Source: Chloroflexia bacterium (GTDB lineage Bacteria; Chloroflexota; Chloroflexia; Thermomicrobiales; JALYUS01). Taken from it: DNA of 7,152 bases. Positions 1 to 5,174 of the stretch are shown here, piece after piece. Both the position numbers and the translations under genes were made by a program. Numbering within the stretch: the stretch's first letter is position 1; each line of letters starts with the position of its first letter. The notes beneath the pieces are model-generated. The model had not been told where the DNA came from. It made no database searches and saw only the letters and a program-made list of their open reading frames with translations. Location: positions 1 to 7,152 of the forward strand of contig JAICIL010000233.1 in assembly GCA_025924435.1 (NCBI GenBank), read 5' to 3'.

Positions 1-568
1 AGAGGATGCCGCCGAACTCGGCGGCGGTCGCGAAGAGGGCGGCCGTCTTGCCGTGGATGCGGCGGTCGTATTGCTGGCGCGTCTGGTCCCACTGGCGGGT
101 CTGGAAAATCTCGTCCAGTTCGCCGTTGCAGATGTCGCCCAGCGTCTCGGCGAAGAGCGTCATCGCGCGCAGGTTGTGCGACTTCGAGACGAGCACGGCG
201 GACTGCGCGAAGAGGTAGTCGCCGAGCAGCACGGCGATGGTCGTCGGCAGCACGGAGTTGAGCGTCGCCGCGCCGCGCCGGAAGAGCGCCTTGTCCACCG
301 TGTCGTCGTGGATCAGGCTGGCGATGTGCAGCAGCTCGATCCCGGCGGCGGCGGGCGCGAGGCGCGCGATGTCGTAGTCGAACATCCGCGCGGCGGCGAG
401 CAGCACGCGCGGGCGGAGCATCTTGCCTTTCGCGGCGATGATGCCATTGAGCAGGTCGGACATCACGGGGTAATTGACCGAGACGGTTTCGCGAATGGTA
501 TCCTCGACGCGCGCGAGACCGGCATTCGTGACCGGGTCGCGCAGCACATCATTGGTGATTGCGGACAT
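1..568 (-). CDS. trans-polyprenyl diphosphate synthase, N-terminal 189 residues (cut by window edge)
   Basis: Prenyl chain-elongating enzyme that condenses isopentenyl diphosphate onto an allylic diphosphate, making long-chain polyprenyl diphosphate for quinone side chains or lipid carriers in the cytoplasm. Read on the minus strand from ATG 568. Visible family motifs are GKMLRPRVLLAA (residues 48-59, with the K49/R52/P53 substrate-binding set), the first aspartate-rich motif LIHDDTVD (85-92; D88, D89 and D92 bind Mg-diphosphate) followed by RRG (98-100 region), LLGDYLFAQS (114-123), and HGKTAALF (172-179). The second DDxxD motif and the C-terminus lie outside the window. The family is usually about 320-350 residues, so a little over half is present. 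An in-frame TAG lies about 18 codons' worth of bases or less upstream of ATG 568 with no other start between, so this start is firm; its ribosome binding site is weak (GAGA about 9-10 bases upstream). Chain length cannot be assigned; heptaprenyl to decaprenyl synthase are all possible. Confidence 0.93.
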   Translation of the reverse strand, partial: MSAITNDVLRDPVTNAGLARVEDTIRETVSVNYPVMSDLLNGIIAAKGKMLRPRVLLAAARMFDYDIARLAPAAAGIELLHIASLIHDDTVDKALFRRGAATLNSVLPTTIAVLLGDYLFAQSAVLVSKSHNLRAMTLFAETLGDICNGELDEIFQTRQWDQTRQQYDRRIHGKTAALFATAAEFGGIL

Positions 569-588
569 GGGAAGCGTCTCTGCTTTCT

Positions 589-608
589 ATCCTGCTCCAT
601 CGCAGGAT
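589..608 (-). other. leader stem-loop upstream of the polyprenyl synthase start
   Basis: ATCCTGC (589-595) and GCAGGAT (602-608) form a perfect 7-bp stem around a 6-base loop, ending about 20 bases before ATG 568 on the transcript. It could influence ribosome access or mRNA stability. A 7-bp stem can arise by chance, so function is not shown. Confidence 0.35.
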
Positions 609-647
609 GCGGGCGGTTCAACGGCGTGCCGCCCCTCTAACAGTTGT

Positions 648-663
648 GCCGGGAATTCCCGGC
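648..663. promoter_or_regulatory. 16-bp perfect palindrome just downstream of the polyprenyl synthase promoter
   Basis: GCCGGGAATTCCCGGC is a perfect two-fold palindrome. It lies at about +6 to +21 of the predicted minus-strand transcript, a typical position for a repressor operator. With no loop it is more likely a dimeric protein binding site than an RNA hairpin. No regulator can be named from the sequence. Confidence 0.4.
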
Positions 664-674
664 CACCGGGCGAA

Positions 675-703
675 ATGATACTCCCTTCACGCGCGCCCGT
701 CCA
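675..703 (-). promoter_or_regulatory. candidate sigma-A promoter of the polyprenyl synthase gene
   Basis: Read on the minus strand: -35 TGGACG (bases 703-698; 4 of 6 to consensus), spacer of exactly 17, -10 TATCAT (680-675; 5 of 6). The predicted transcript starts near 668 and has a leader of about 100 bases before ATG 568. This is the best-matching promoter in the window, but it is predicted by eye only. Confidence 0.55.
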
Positions 704-715
704 CGCGCGCCCGTC
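688..715. repeat. perfect 14-bp tandem duplication over the -35 region
   Basis: CACGCGCGCCCGTC occurs at 688-701 and again, identical and without a gap, at 702-715. The junction falls inside the predicted -35 box of the minus-strand promoter, so the -35 (698-703) is built across both copies. It may be a recent slippage duplication. Confidence 0.8.
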
Positions 716-735
716 GAAGTGGTCAAGGTGTGTTT

Positions 736-879
736 ATCCTCACCCCCGGCCCCTTCCCTCTAAGGGAAGGGGTGACTCGCTGCAACGCCGTACCTTCCCC
801 TGAACACCCCGGCTCTTCAGAGGTTCACTCCCCTTCCCTCGGAGGGAAGTGGGTGCCTTTGGACAGTGGGGGTGAGGAT
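736..879. repeat. interspersed inverted-repeat element, copy 1 (144 bp, MITE/REP-like)
   Basis: The ends are perfect 12-bp inverted repeats, ATCCTCACCCCC (736-747) and GGGGGTGAGGAT (868-879). Just inside the left end is a perfect 10-bp stem, CCCCTTCCCT (750-759) with AGGGAAGGGG (763-772), around a 3-base loop. A second stem centres on 833-849 (CTTCCCT / AGGGAAG). The core shares ACTCGCTGCAA (775-785), CCCCGG (807-812) and CACTCC (826-831) with the copy at 3844-3978, at matching distances of 32 and 19 bases. There is no transposase and no convincing target-site duplication. Short open frames through it are not genes. It is probably a non-autonomous or REP-type extragenic element. Confidence 0.8.
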
Positions 880-1113
880 TCCCCGGCTGCCGATACGATC
901 TACTATGCCCTCTATCGAAGTGGCCCGGACACCGTTGGCGACGTGGCGTGGGTGCGTGCATTGCCCAAAATCCGTACCTTCGTGATTGTCCGCTTGCATT
1001 CCGCGCGCCCGGATGATACGGTACGCCGCGCGGGACAGAACTTGTGCTGCGCAATTATCTAGGTGAACGTACGGTACGAACGTATGACGACGATTCGCTG
1101 AAGGCAGGTGCGC
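880..1113. other. non-coding stretch upstream of comB
   Basis: No gene, tRNA or strong hairpin is recognised. The octamer ACGGTACG occurs at 1018-1025 and 1071-1078; the second is part of the inverted repeat CGTAC-G-GTACG (1068-1078), about 35 bases before the comB start. A short open frame crossing this stretch begins inside the repeat element and has no family-like features. Confidence 0.5.
994..1021 (+). promoter_or_regulatory. weak candidate promoter for comB
   Basis: TTGCAT (994-999), a 16-base spacer, then TACGGT (1016-1021). The -10 has the TANNNT shape also seen upstream of ubiA (TACGCT) and hsp20 (TACACT). The -35 matches only at TTG. It would give a leader of about 85 bases carrying the 1068-1078 inverted repeat. 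The assignment is tentative. Confidence 0.22.
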
Positions 1114-1953
1114 GTGCGTTTGCGAGTGGCCCCGACCGCGTCATCCATCGGTGACAGCCGCGGCAGTGTCTGCATCGTTGTGGATGTCGTGCGGGCGAGC
1201 ACGACGCTCCTGACGCTCTGCGAGCGCGGCGCGGGGCCGATCCGCGTCGCGCTCGACCTGGACGAAGCGCGCCGCGTCGCGCATTCCGGCGCCGAACCCG
1301 CGCTCCTTGTCGGGGAGCAGGGCGGCATCATCGCCCCCGGCTTCGATCTCGACAACTCGCCGACCGCCGTGGCGACCGCCGCGATTGCTGGGCGGAAAGT
1401 CGTCATGCGGACGAGCAATGGGACGGTCGCGCTCGCGCTCCTCTCCGCCGCGCCGCTGGTGTTCGTCGGCTGCATCCGCAACGGGGCGGCGGTGGTCGAG
1501 CGGGCGATCGCGGAAGCGACGGCGCGGCATCTCGATATTCTGATCGTCTGCGCGGGGCAGGAGCACGGGACGGTCTTCGCGCTCGATGACATCCTCGCGG
1601 CGGGGTTCCTCGTGGCGTGCGCGTGGGAGAAGCATGGCCCGTGGGCCTTCCCGGATCAAGCGGCGGCGACGCGGATGATTGACGAGTCCGCCCTCGCGGC
1701 GCTGACGCTCTATCGCTCGTTCGTCGGGGAGACGGCGGCACCGGACGCCGAGACCTTCATGCAGGCGCTGCTCCAGGGCGTCGGCCCGCGCTTCATCGCG
1801 ACGACGGGCCGACTCGAGGATGTGCGCTATTGCGCGACACCGAACCGTAGCGCCGTCGTGCCGCGTGTCCAACCGACCCCGGACGGCCCGACGGTCGTCG
1901 GCGGGCAGTCGCTCCCCGCCGCACCCGCCGGTGCGTCCCCTTCGACCGCGTAG
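1114..1953 (+). CDS. comB: probable 2-phosphosulfolactate phosphatase (ComB family)
   Basis: Family enzymes are Mg-dependent and hydrolyse (2R)-2-phospho-3-sulfolactate to 3-sulfolactate and phosphate. This is the second step of archaeal coenzyme M synthesis and a route to sulfolactate in some bacteria. Motifs, counted from GTG 1114: VVDVVRASTT (22-31), APGFDLDNSP (74-83), RTSNGT (99-104), GCIRNGAA (119-126), CAGQEHGTVFALDD (146-159), and the C-terminal CATPNRSAVVPRV (240-252). A tail of about 27 Pro/Gly/Ala-rich residues follows the usual end, making the protein (279 aa) longer than the typical 225-250. An in-frame TGA at 1099-1101 limits the start. GTG 1108 is possible but lies only 3 bases from AAGG, whereas GTG 1114 has GAAGGCAGG ending 5 bases upstream and is preferred. 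No comA or other sulfolactate gene is in the window, so the physiological substrate is unproven. The stop overlaps the next gene's ribosome binding site. Confidence 0.88.
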   Translation: MRLRVAPTASSIGDSRGSVCIVVDVVRASTTLLTLCERGAGPIRVALDLDEARRVAHSGAEPALLVGEQGGIIAPGFDLDNSPTAVATAAIAGRKVVMRTSNGTVALALLSAAPLVFVGCIRNGAAVVERAIAEATARHLDILIVCAGQEHGTVFALDDILAAGFLVACAWEKHGPWAFPDQAAATRMIDESALAALTLYRSFVGETAAPDAETFMQALLQGVGPRFIATTGRLEDVRYCATPNRSAVVPRVQPTPDGPTVVGGQSLPAAPAGASPSTA

Positions 1954-1957
1954 GAGG
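1951..1957 (+). promoter_or_regulatory. strong ribosome binding site overlapping the comB stop; fixes the TTG start
   Basis: TAGGAGG ends 8 bases before TTG 1966, and its first three bases are the comB stop codon. This near-perfect Shine-Dalgarno supports a TTG start and suggests translational coupling of the two genes. Confidence 0.75.
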
Positions 1958-1965
1958 CCAATCGC

Positions 1966-3843
1966 TTGGTAGGACGACAACGACACCTGGCCGTGCGCAG
2001 CCAGCCATATCGCCGCCCGGCAAGCGACCGATGGCGGATGCTGGTCGCGGCGGGCGTGATCGCCGCCGTCGGGTACGGCGCGTACACACTGGTCGGGCAG
2101 GTCGGGGCGCGCGGCGCGGGTCGGTTGGGAACATTCATCATCAAGGACGCCTATAGCGGCGCTCCCGTCGCGGGCGCGCAGGTGACGGTGATCCCGCTCT
2201 CCTGCCCGGATGGCGCGTGCCAGCCCGCCGAGACGACCGCCCAGGGCGTCGTCGGGCGGATGTTCCGCGCGAACGCACACGGCGAGGTGCATGCCCGCCT
2301 CCGCAGCGAGCGCGTGTCGGTCGTTGCCGCGCAGCGCGAGTACGACGCGCGGCAGACCGAATTGGCGTGGCCCCCGACCGAACCGGCGACGCTCGACCTC
2401 CGGCCCGCATGGGTCGCGGGGCGCATCACATCGCTCGGCCGGCCGCTCGCCAATATCAAGGTGCAGGCGGTCCTGCCGGGCACGGAGCCTGCGGCGTCCG
2501 CGATGACCGATGCGGACGGGCGCTACCGCCTCACGGGCGTGCCGGATGGCGCGAACCTGATCGTGGACGCGCCGAGCGTGAGCCGCCGCCCGCATCCCAT
2601 CGCGCATCAGGCGGTGACGGACCTCGCGCTCCGGCCCGATGTGATCACCGGCGTCGCGCGCGATCCGCGCGGGCAACCGATTCCCGGCGTGACCGTCGCG
2701 GTCGGCGGCGTCACCGCGCAGACGGATGCGAACGGCGCGTACCGGCTCGAGGGCGCGGACGAGGGCGCGCCGCTGATCGTCAAGGGCGTCGGCTATCTGC
2801 CGCAGACGATCCCGCTCGGGGCGAATCTGACGCAGGATGTGACGCTCCAGCCGTTCGTCGCGAAGGGCCTCTACATGGAAGCCCCCGCCGCCGCCGACCC
2901 GGCGCAACTCGACCATGTGATGAATCTGATCGCCACGAAGGACCTCAACGCCCTCGTCGTGGACCTCAAGGATAACAACGGCGTCGTCTACTACGACTCG
3001 AAGGTGCCGCTGGCGCGCGAGATCGGCGCGGTGCAGCCGGTCCTCAACGTCCCGCAACTGTTGCAGACGTTGCACGCGAAGAATATCTACGCCATCGCCC
3101 GCATCGTCGTCATGGAAGACCCGATCGCGGCGACGACGCGGCCCGATCTGGCGATCAAGGATGGCCGGACGGGGAAGGTCTGGCGGACGACCGCCGGTCA
3201 GCCGTGGGTGAACCCGACAAACCCGCAGGTCTGGCAGTACGTCAGCGACCTCGCGCTGGAGGCCGCCAATCTCGGCTTCGACGAGGTGCAGTTCGATTAC
3301 GTGCGCTTCCCCTCGGACGGCAACCTGAGCGTCGCGGAATACGGCCCCGCCTTCACGGGCGGTGAGCGGGAGCGGCGCGACGCGATCACCGGGTTCCTGA
3401 AGACGGCGCGCGCGAAGCTCGCCCCGACGCGCGCGCTGATGGGCGCGGACATCTTCGGCATCACCGCGTGGCTGAAGGGGGATAACGGCATCGGCCAGCA
3501 GTTCGAGGACCTCGCCGCGCTCGTTGATGTCATCTGCCCGATGGATTACCCGTCGCACTACTCGCGCGGCTTCAATGGCTGGGACATTCCGAACAACTAC
3601 CCGTACGAGGTGATTAAGCAGGGCCTGATCGAGCGCGAGCGGCGGGTGCCGGGTGTCGCGAAGAAGACGCGCCCCTGGCTCCAGGCGTTCGACTACGGGC
3701 CAGGGATAGACTACGGCACCGCGCAGATCTACGCCCAGATTCAGGCCTGCAACGAGATGCAGAGCAGCGGCTACCTGCTCTGGAACATCGCGAGCGCGTA
3801 CGATCCCGCGTGGCTCCCGCCCAAGCCGACGCCCGCTTCGTAA
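1966..3843 (+). CDS. membrane-anchored DUF4015 glycoside-hydrolase-like protein with Ig-like modules
   Basis: This 625-residue protein has a TTG start set by the TAGGAGG site. A basic N-terminus (R/K-rich, 1-24) is followed by one hydrophobic segment (25-44) with no clear signal-peptidase site, so it is probably a membrane anchor with the rest outside. Three beta-sandwich modules follow: about 55-146, 148-222 and 225-295. The last two show the carboxypeptidase-regulatory-like pattern (GRPLANIKVQAVLPG ... TDADGRYRLTGVPDG; GQPIPGVTVAVGG ... TDANGAYRLEG). Residues 297-615 match the putative glycosyl hydrolase family DUF4015, a TIM-barrel type: VVDLKDNNG (331-339), AIARIVVMED (377-385 region), GFDEVQFDYVRFPSDG (437-452), GADIFG (493-498), CPMDYPSHY (524-532), and WLQAFDYG (571-578). 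D439, E440, D444 and D527 are candidate acidic catalytic or binding residues. C80 and C85 could form a local disulfide. The substrate is unknown; a cell-envelope or extracellular polysaccharide is an inference. Confidence 0.9.
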   Translation: MVGRQRHLAVRSQPYRRPASDRWRMLVAAGVIAAVGYGAYTLVGQVGARGAGRLGTFIIKDAYSGAPVAGAQVTVIPLSCPDGACQPAETTAQGVVGRMFRANAHGEVHARLRSERVSVVAAQREYDARQTELAWPPTEPATLDLRPAWVAGRITSLGRPLANIKVQAVLPGTEPAASAMTDADGRYRLTGVPDGANLIVDAPSVSRRPHPIAHQAVTDLALRPDVITGVARDPRGQPIPGVTVAVGGVTAQTDANGAYRLEGADEGAPLIVKGVGYLPQTIPLGANLTQDVTLQPFVAKGLYMEAPAAADPAQLDHVMNLIATKDLNALVVDLKDNNGVVYYDSKVPLAREIGAVQPVLNVPQLLQTLHAKNIYAIARIVVMEDPIAATTRPDLAIKDGRTGKVWRTTAGQPWVNPTNPQVWQYVSDLALEAANLGFDEVQFDYVRFPSDGNLSVAEYGPAFTGGERERRDAITGFLKTARAKLAPTRALMGADIFGITAWLKGDNGIGQQFEDLAALVDVICPMDYPSHYSRGFNGWDIPNNYPYEVIKQGLIERERRVPGVAKKTRPWLQAFDYGPGIDYGTAQIYAQIQACNEMQSSGYLLWNIASAYDPAWLPPKPTPAS

Positions 3844-3978
3844 AACCTACCCCCCGGCCCCTTCCCGCGAGGAAGGGGAGGGAACTCGCTGCAAGATCGG
3901 GGCATTCGGCAAATACCCCGGTATTGCGATGAGTCACTCCTTCCCACGCCGAGAGATGGAAGGGGCCGGGGGTTAGGT
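3844..3978. repeat. interspersed inverted-repeat element, copy 2 (about 135 bp)
   Basis: The ends are 19-bp inverted repeats with one mismatch: ACCTACCCCCCGGCCCCTT (3845-3863) against AAGGGGCCGGGGGTTAGGT (3960-3978). A perfect 8-bp stem CCCCTTCC (3858-3865) / GGAAGGGG (3871-3878) surrounds the loop CGCGA. The core landmarks ACTCGCTGCAA (3884-3894), CCCCGG (3916-3921) and CACTCC (3935-3940) keep the same distances as in copy 1. The right arm is about 10 bases shorter. It begins at most one base after the DUF4015 stop codon, so its first hairpin may serve as a transcription end or mRNA 3' stabiliser. There is no U-tract, so it is not called as a terminator. Confidence 0.8.
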
Positions 3979-3986
3979 CTCCCCGT

Positions 3987-4015
3987 TTGACGGTTTTCCC
4001 GGCAGGGCGTACGCT
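3987..4015 (+). promoter_or_regulatory. candidate promoter of ubiA-like gene, leaderless arrangement
   Basis: -35 TTGACG (3987-3992; 5 of 6), spacer of exactly 17, -10 TACGCT (4010-4015; TANNNT form, 3 of 6 to consensus). A start 7 bases after the -10 falls on ATG 4022 itself. No Shine-Dalgarno is well placed (AGGG at 4004-4007 is 14 bases away), which fits a leaderless mRNA. The promoter begins 9 bases after repeat copy 2. Confidence 0.5.
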
Positions 4016-4021
4016 GATCGC

Positions 4022-4966
4022 ATGACCGATCATCTCGCAACCGACCCGCCGCCGATTCCGCCCGCCGTGACCGACCGCGCGACGCACGCCCGGCGGTCGT
4101 TCGGGCGGGCGCTGTTGAAGGAGGCGCGGCCCAAGCACTGGATCAAGAACGGTTTCCTCTTCGCCGGGATCATCTTCGCCAAGGAACTGACCGATCCGTC
4201 GGCCATCTGGCACGTCCTCGCCGCCTTCGTCCTCTTCTGCGCCGTCGCCAGCGCCATCTATTTCATCAACGATCTGCGCGACCGCGAAGCGGATCGCCTG
4301 CACCCGAAGAAGCGTTTCCGCCCCATCGCGGCGGGCGAGATCCCGGCGCCGTTCGCCTGGGCGGTCTCGCTGATCGGACTCGGCGTCGCGATTCCGCTCG
4401 CGTTCGCGCTGCGGCCGATGTTCGGGGTGATCGTCGTCGCCTATGTCGCGCTGCAATTCGCCTATACCTACTGGCTCAAGGAGCAGGTGCTCCTCGATGT
4501 CTTCGCCCTCGCCGCCAGTTTCGTGCTGCGCGCGATGGCCGGGGCGGTCGTGATCGCCGCGCCGATCTCGCCGTGGCTCTACGTCTGCACGGTGCTGCTC
4601 TCCTTGTGCCTCGGCTTCGCCAAGCGGCGGCACGAACTGATGCTGCTCGAAGCGGGCGCGGGCAGCCATCGCGCTGTGCTGGACGAGTACTCCGCGACGC
4701 TCCTGGAGGAGATCATCGCCGTCGTGACGAGCGCGACGGTGATGGCGTACGCCCTGTACACCTTCAACGCGGAGAACCTGCCGAAGAATCACGCGATGAT
4801 GTTCACGATCCCCTTCGTGCTCTACGCCGTCTTCCGCTACCTCTACCTGGTCTACCGCAAGGGGGAGGGGGGATCGCCGGAAGAGGCGCTCTTCGCCGAT
4901 CGCCCCCTCTTGATCTGCATCCTGCTGTGGGGATGCACGAGCATCGCCATCCTCTATCTCCTCTAG
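4022..4966 (+). CDS. UbiA-family prenyltransferase, decaprenyl-phosphate phosphoribosyltransferase type
   Basis: This is a 314-residue polytopic membrane protein. The characterised relative (mycobacterial DPPR synthase) moves 5-phosphoribose from PRPP onto decaprenyl phosphate, the first step to the arabinose donor of the cell wall. Subfamily signatures: RPKHWIKN (36-43); NDLRDREAD (83-91), the NDxxDxxxD Mg-binding motif, followed by HPKKRFRPIAAG (94-105); YWLKEQVLLDVFALAASFVLRAMAGA in 150-174, with D159 and R170; and KRRHEL (201-206). About eight or nine hydrophobic helices are visible (roughly 62-82, 111-130, 134-150, 155-178, 185-200, 228-247, 258-276, 296-313). The N-terminus is about 30 residues, Pro-rich and soluble. 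Outside actinobacteria the acceptor and product are not established, so the DPPR activity is inferred from the motifs. The gene stands alone between repeat copy 2 and the hsp20 promoter. Confidence 0.88.
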   Translation: MTDHLATDPPPIPPAVTDRATHARRSFGRALLKEARPKHWIKNGFLFAGIIFAKELTDPSAIWHVLAAFVLFCAVASAIYFINDLRDREADRLHPKKRFRPIAAGEIPAPFAWAVSLIGLGVAIPLAFALRPMFGVIVVAYVALQFAYTYWLKEQVLLDVFALAASFVLRAMAGAVVIAAPISPWLYVCTVLLSLCLGFAKRRHELMLLEAGAGSHRAVLDEYSATLLEEIIAVVTSATVMAYALYTFNAENLPKNHAMMFTIPFVLYAVFRYLYLVYRKGEGGSPEEALFADRPLLICILLWGCTSIAILYLL

Positions 4967-4974
4967 CCGGTCGG

Positions 4975-5003
4975 TTGCGGGAGCGGGGGACGCGCGGTAC
5001 ACT
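4975..5003 (+). promoter_or_regulatory. candidate promoter of the hsp20-lon operon
   Basis: -35 TTGCGG (4975-4980), 17-base spacer, -10 TACACT (4998-5003; 4 of 6, TANNNT). The predicted start is near 5010, just ahead of the CIRCE operator at 5018, the classical arrangement for HrcA control. It starts 8 bases after the ubiA-like stop codon. Confidence 0.5.
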
Positions 5004-5017
5004 ACCGGAGGCTCCGA

Positions 5018-5044
5018 TTAGCACTCATGCGCGGAGAGTGCTAA
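5018..5044 (+). promoter_or_regulatory. CIRCE operator (HrcA binding site)
   Basis: TTAGCACTC (5018-5026), 9 bases, GAGTGCTAA (5036-5044). This is an exact match to the canonical CIRCE consensus including the N9 spacing. HrcA binds CIRCE and represses heat-shock genes, with release when HrcA is inactivated at high temperature. The next gene is hsp20, 110 bases downstream, then lon. No hrcA, groESL or dnaK is in the window. Confidence 0.96.
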
Positions 5045-5048
5045 GTTT

Positions 5049-5073
5049 GGAACAAAATCCTCGCGATCGTGTT
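5049..5073 (+). promoter_or_regulatory. possible second, ECF-sigma-like promoter downstream of CIRCE
   Basis: GGAAC (5049-5053), then 17 bases, then GTT (5071-5073, in TGTTGTATACG). The GGAAC / GTT pattern resembles promoters read by many ECF stress sigma factors. TATACG (5075-5080) might instead be a sigma-A -10, but it has no -35 at good spacing. Short motif, low certainty. Confidence 0.2.
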
Positions 5074-5123
5074 GTATACGATGAGCGCTCCACCCGTGAG
5101 CGAGGAGCGAGGAGAAACAGACG

Positions 5124-5174
5124 ATGATGAAACGGACCGGCGGGGAGGATTGCCATGCCGCAGCGCGATCATGA
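5124..5174 (+). CDS. possible 16-codon upstream open frame overlapping the hsp20 start
   Basis: ATG 5124 has GGAG (5111-5114) 9 bases upstream, inside a GAGCGAG-repeat purine tract. It reads MMKRTGGEDCHAAARS and stops at TGA 5172-5174, so it overlaps the first codons of hsp20 (ATG 5155) in another frame. The overlapping arrangement could modulate hsp20 translation. No known leader peptide matches; it may be chance. Confidence 0.2.
   Translation: MMKRTGGEDCHAAARS

Noticed and set aside
53..640. Plus-strand open frame of 195 codons at the left end
   Set aside because: The opposite strand encodes a polyprenyl synthase with the DDxxD motif; the plus-strand product is a His/Arg/Gly-rich shadow.
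730..1062. Open frames on both strands across the 730-1062 region
   Set aside because: They are made largely of the inverted-repeat element and have no domain features or good ribosome binding site.
1141..3558. Antisense open frame of 805 codons on the minus strand
   Set aside because: It mirrors the codon bias of comB and the DUF4015 gene. Its product is Arg/His/Asp/Gly-rich without domains, and both plus-strand genes have family motifs and ribosome binding sites.
3858..3878. Rho-independent terminator after the DUF4015 gene
   Set aside because: The stem is strong but is followed by GAGGGAACTC rather than a U-tract, so it does not meet the standard terminator pattern.
736..3978. Composite transposon carrying comB and the DUF4015 gene
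   Set aside because: The two bracketing repeats are related but short, have no transposase and no clear target-site duplications. Bracketing is recorded as a finding, not a transposon call.
3614..5002. Antisense open frame of 462 codons on the minus strand
   Set aside because: It runs through the DUF4015 3' end, repeat copy 2 and the UbiA-like gene with no family motif; it is a high-GC shadow frame.
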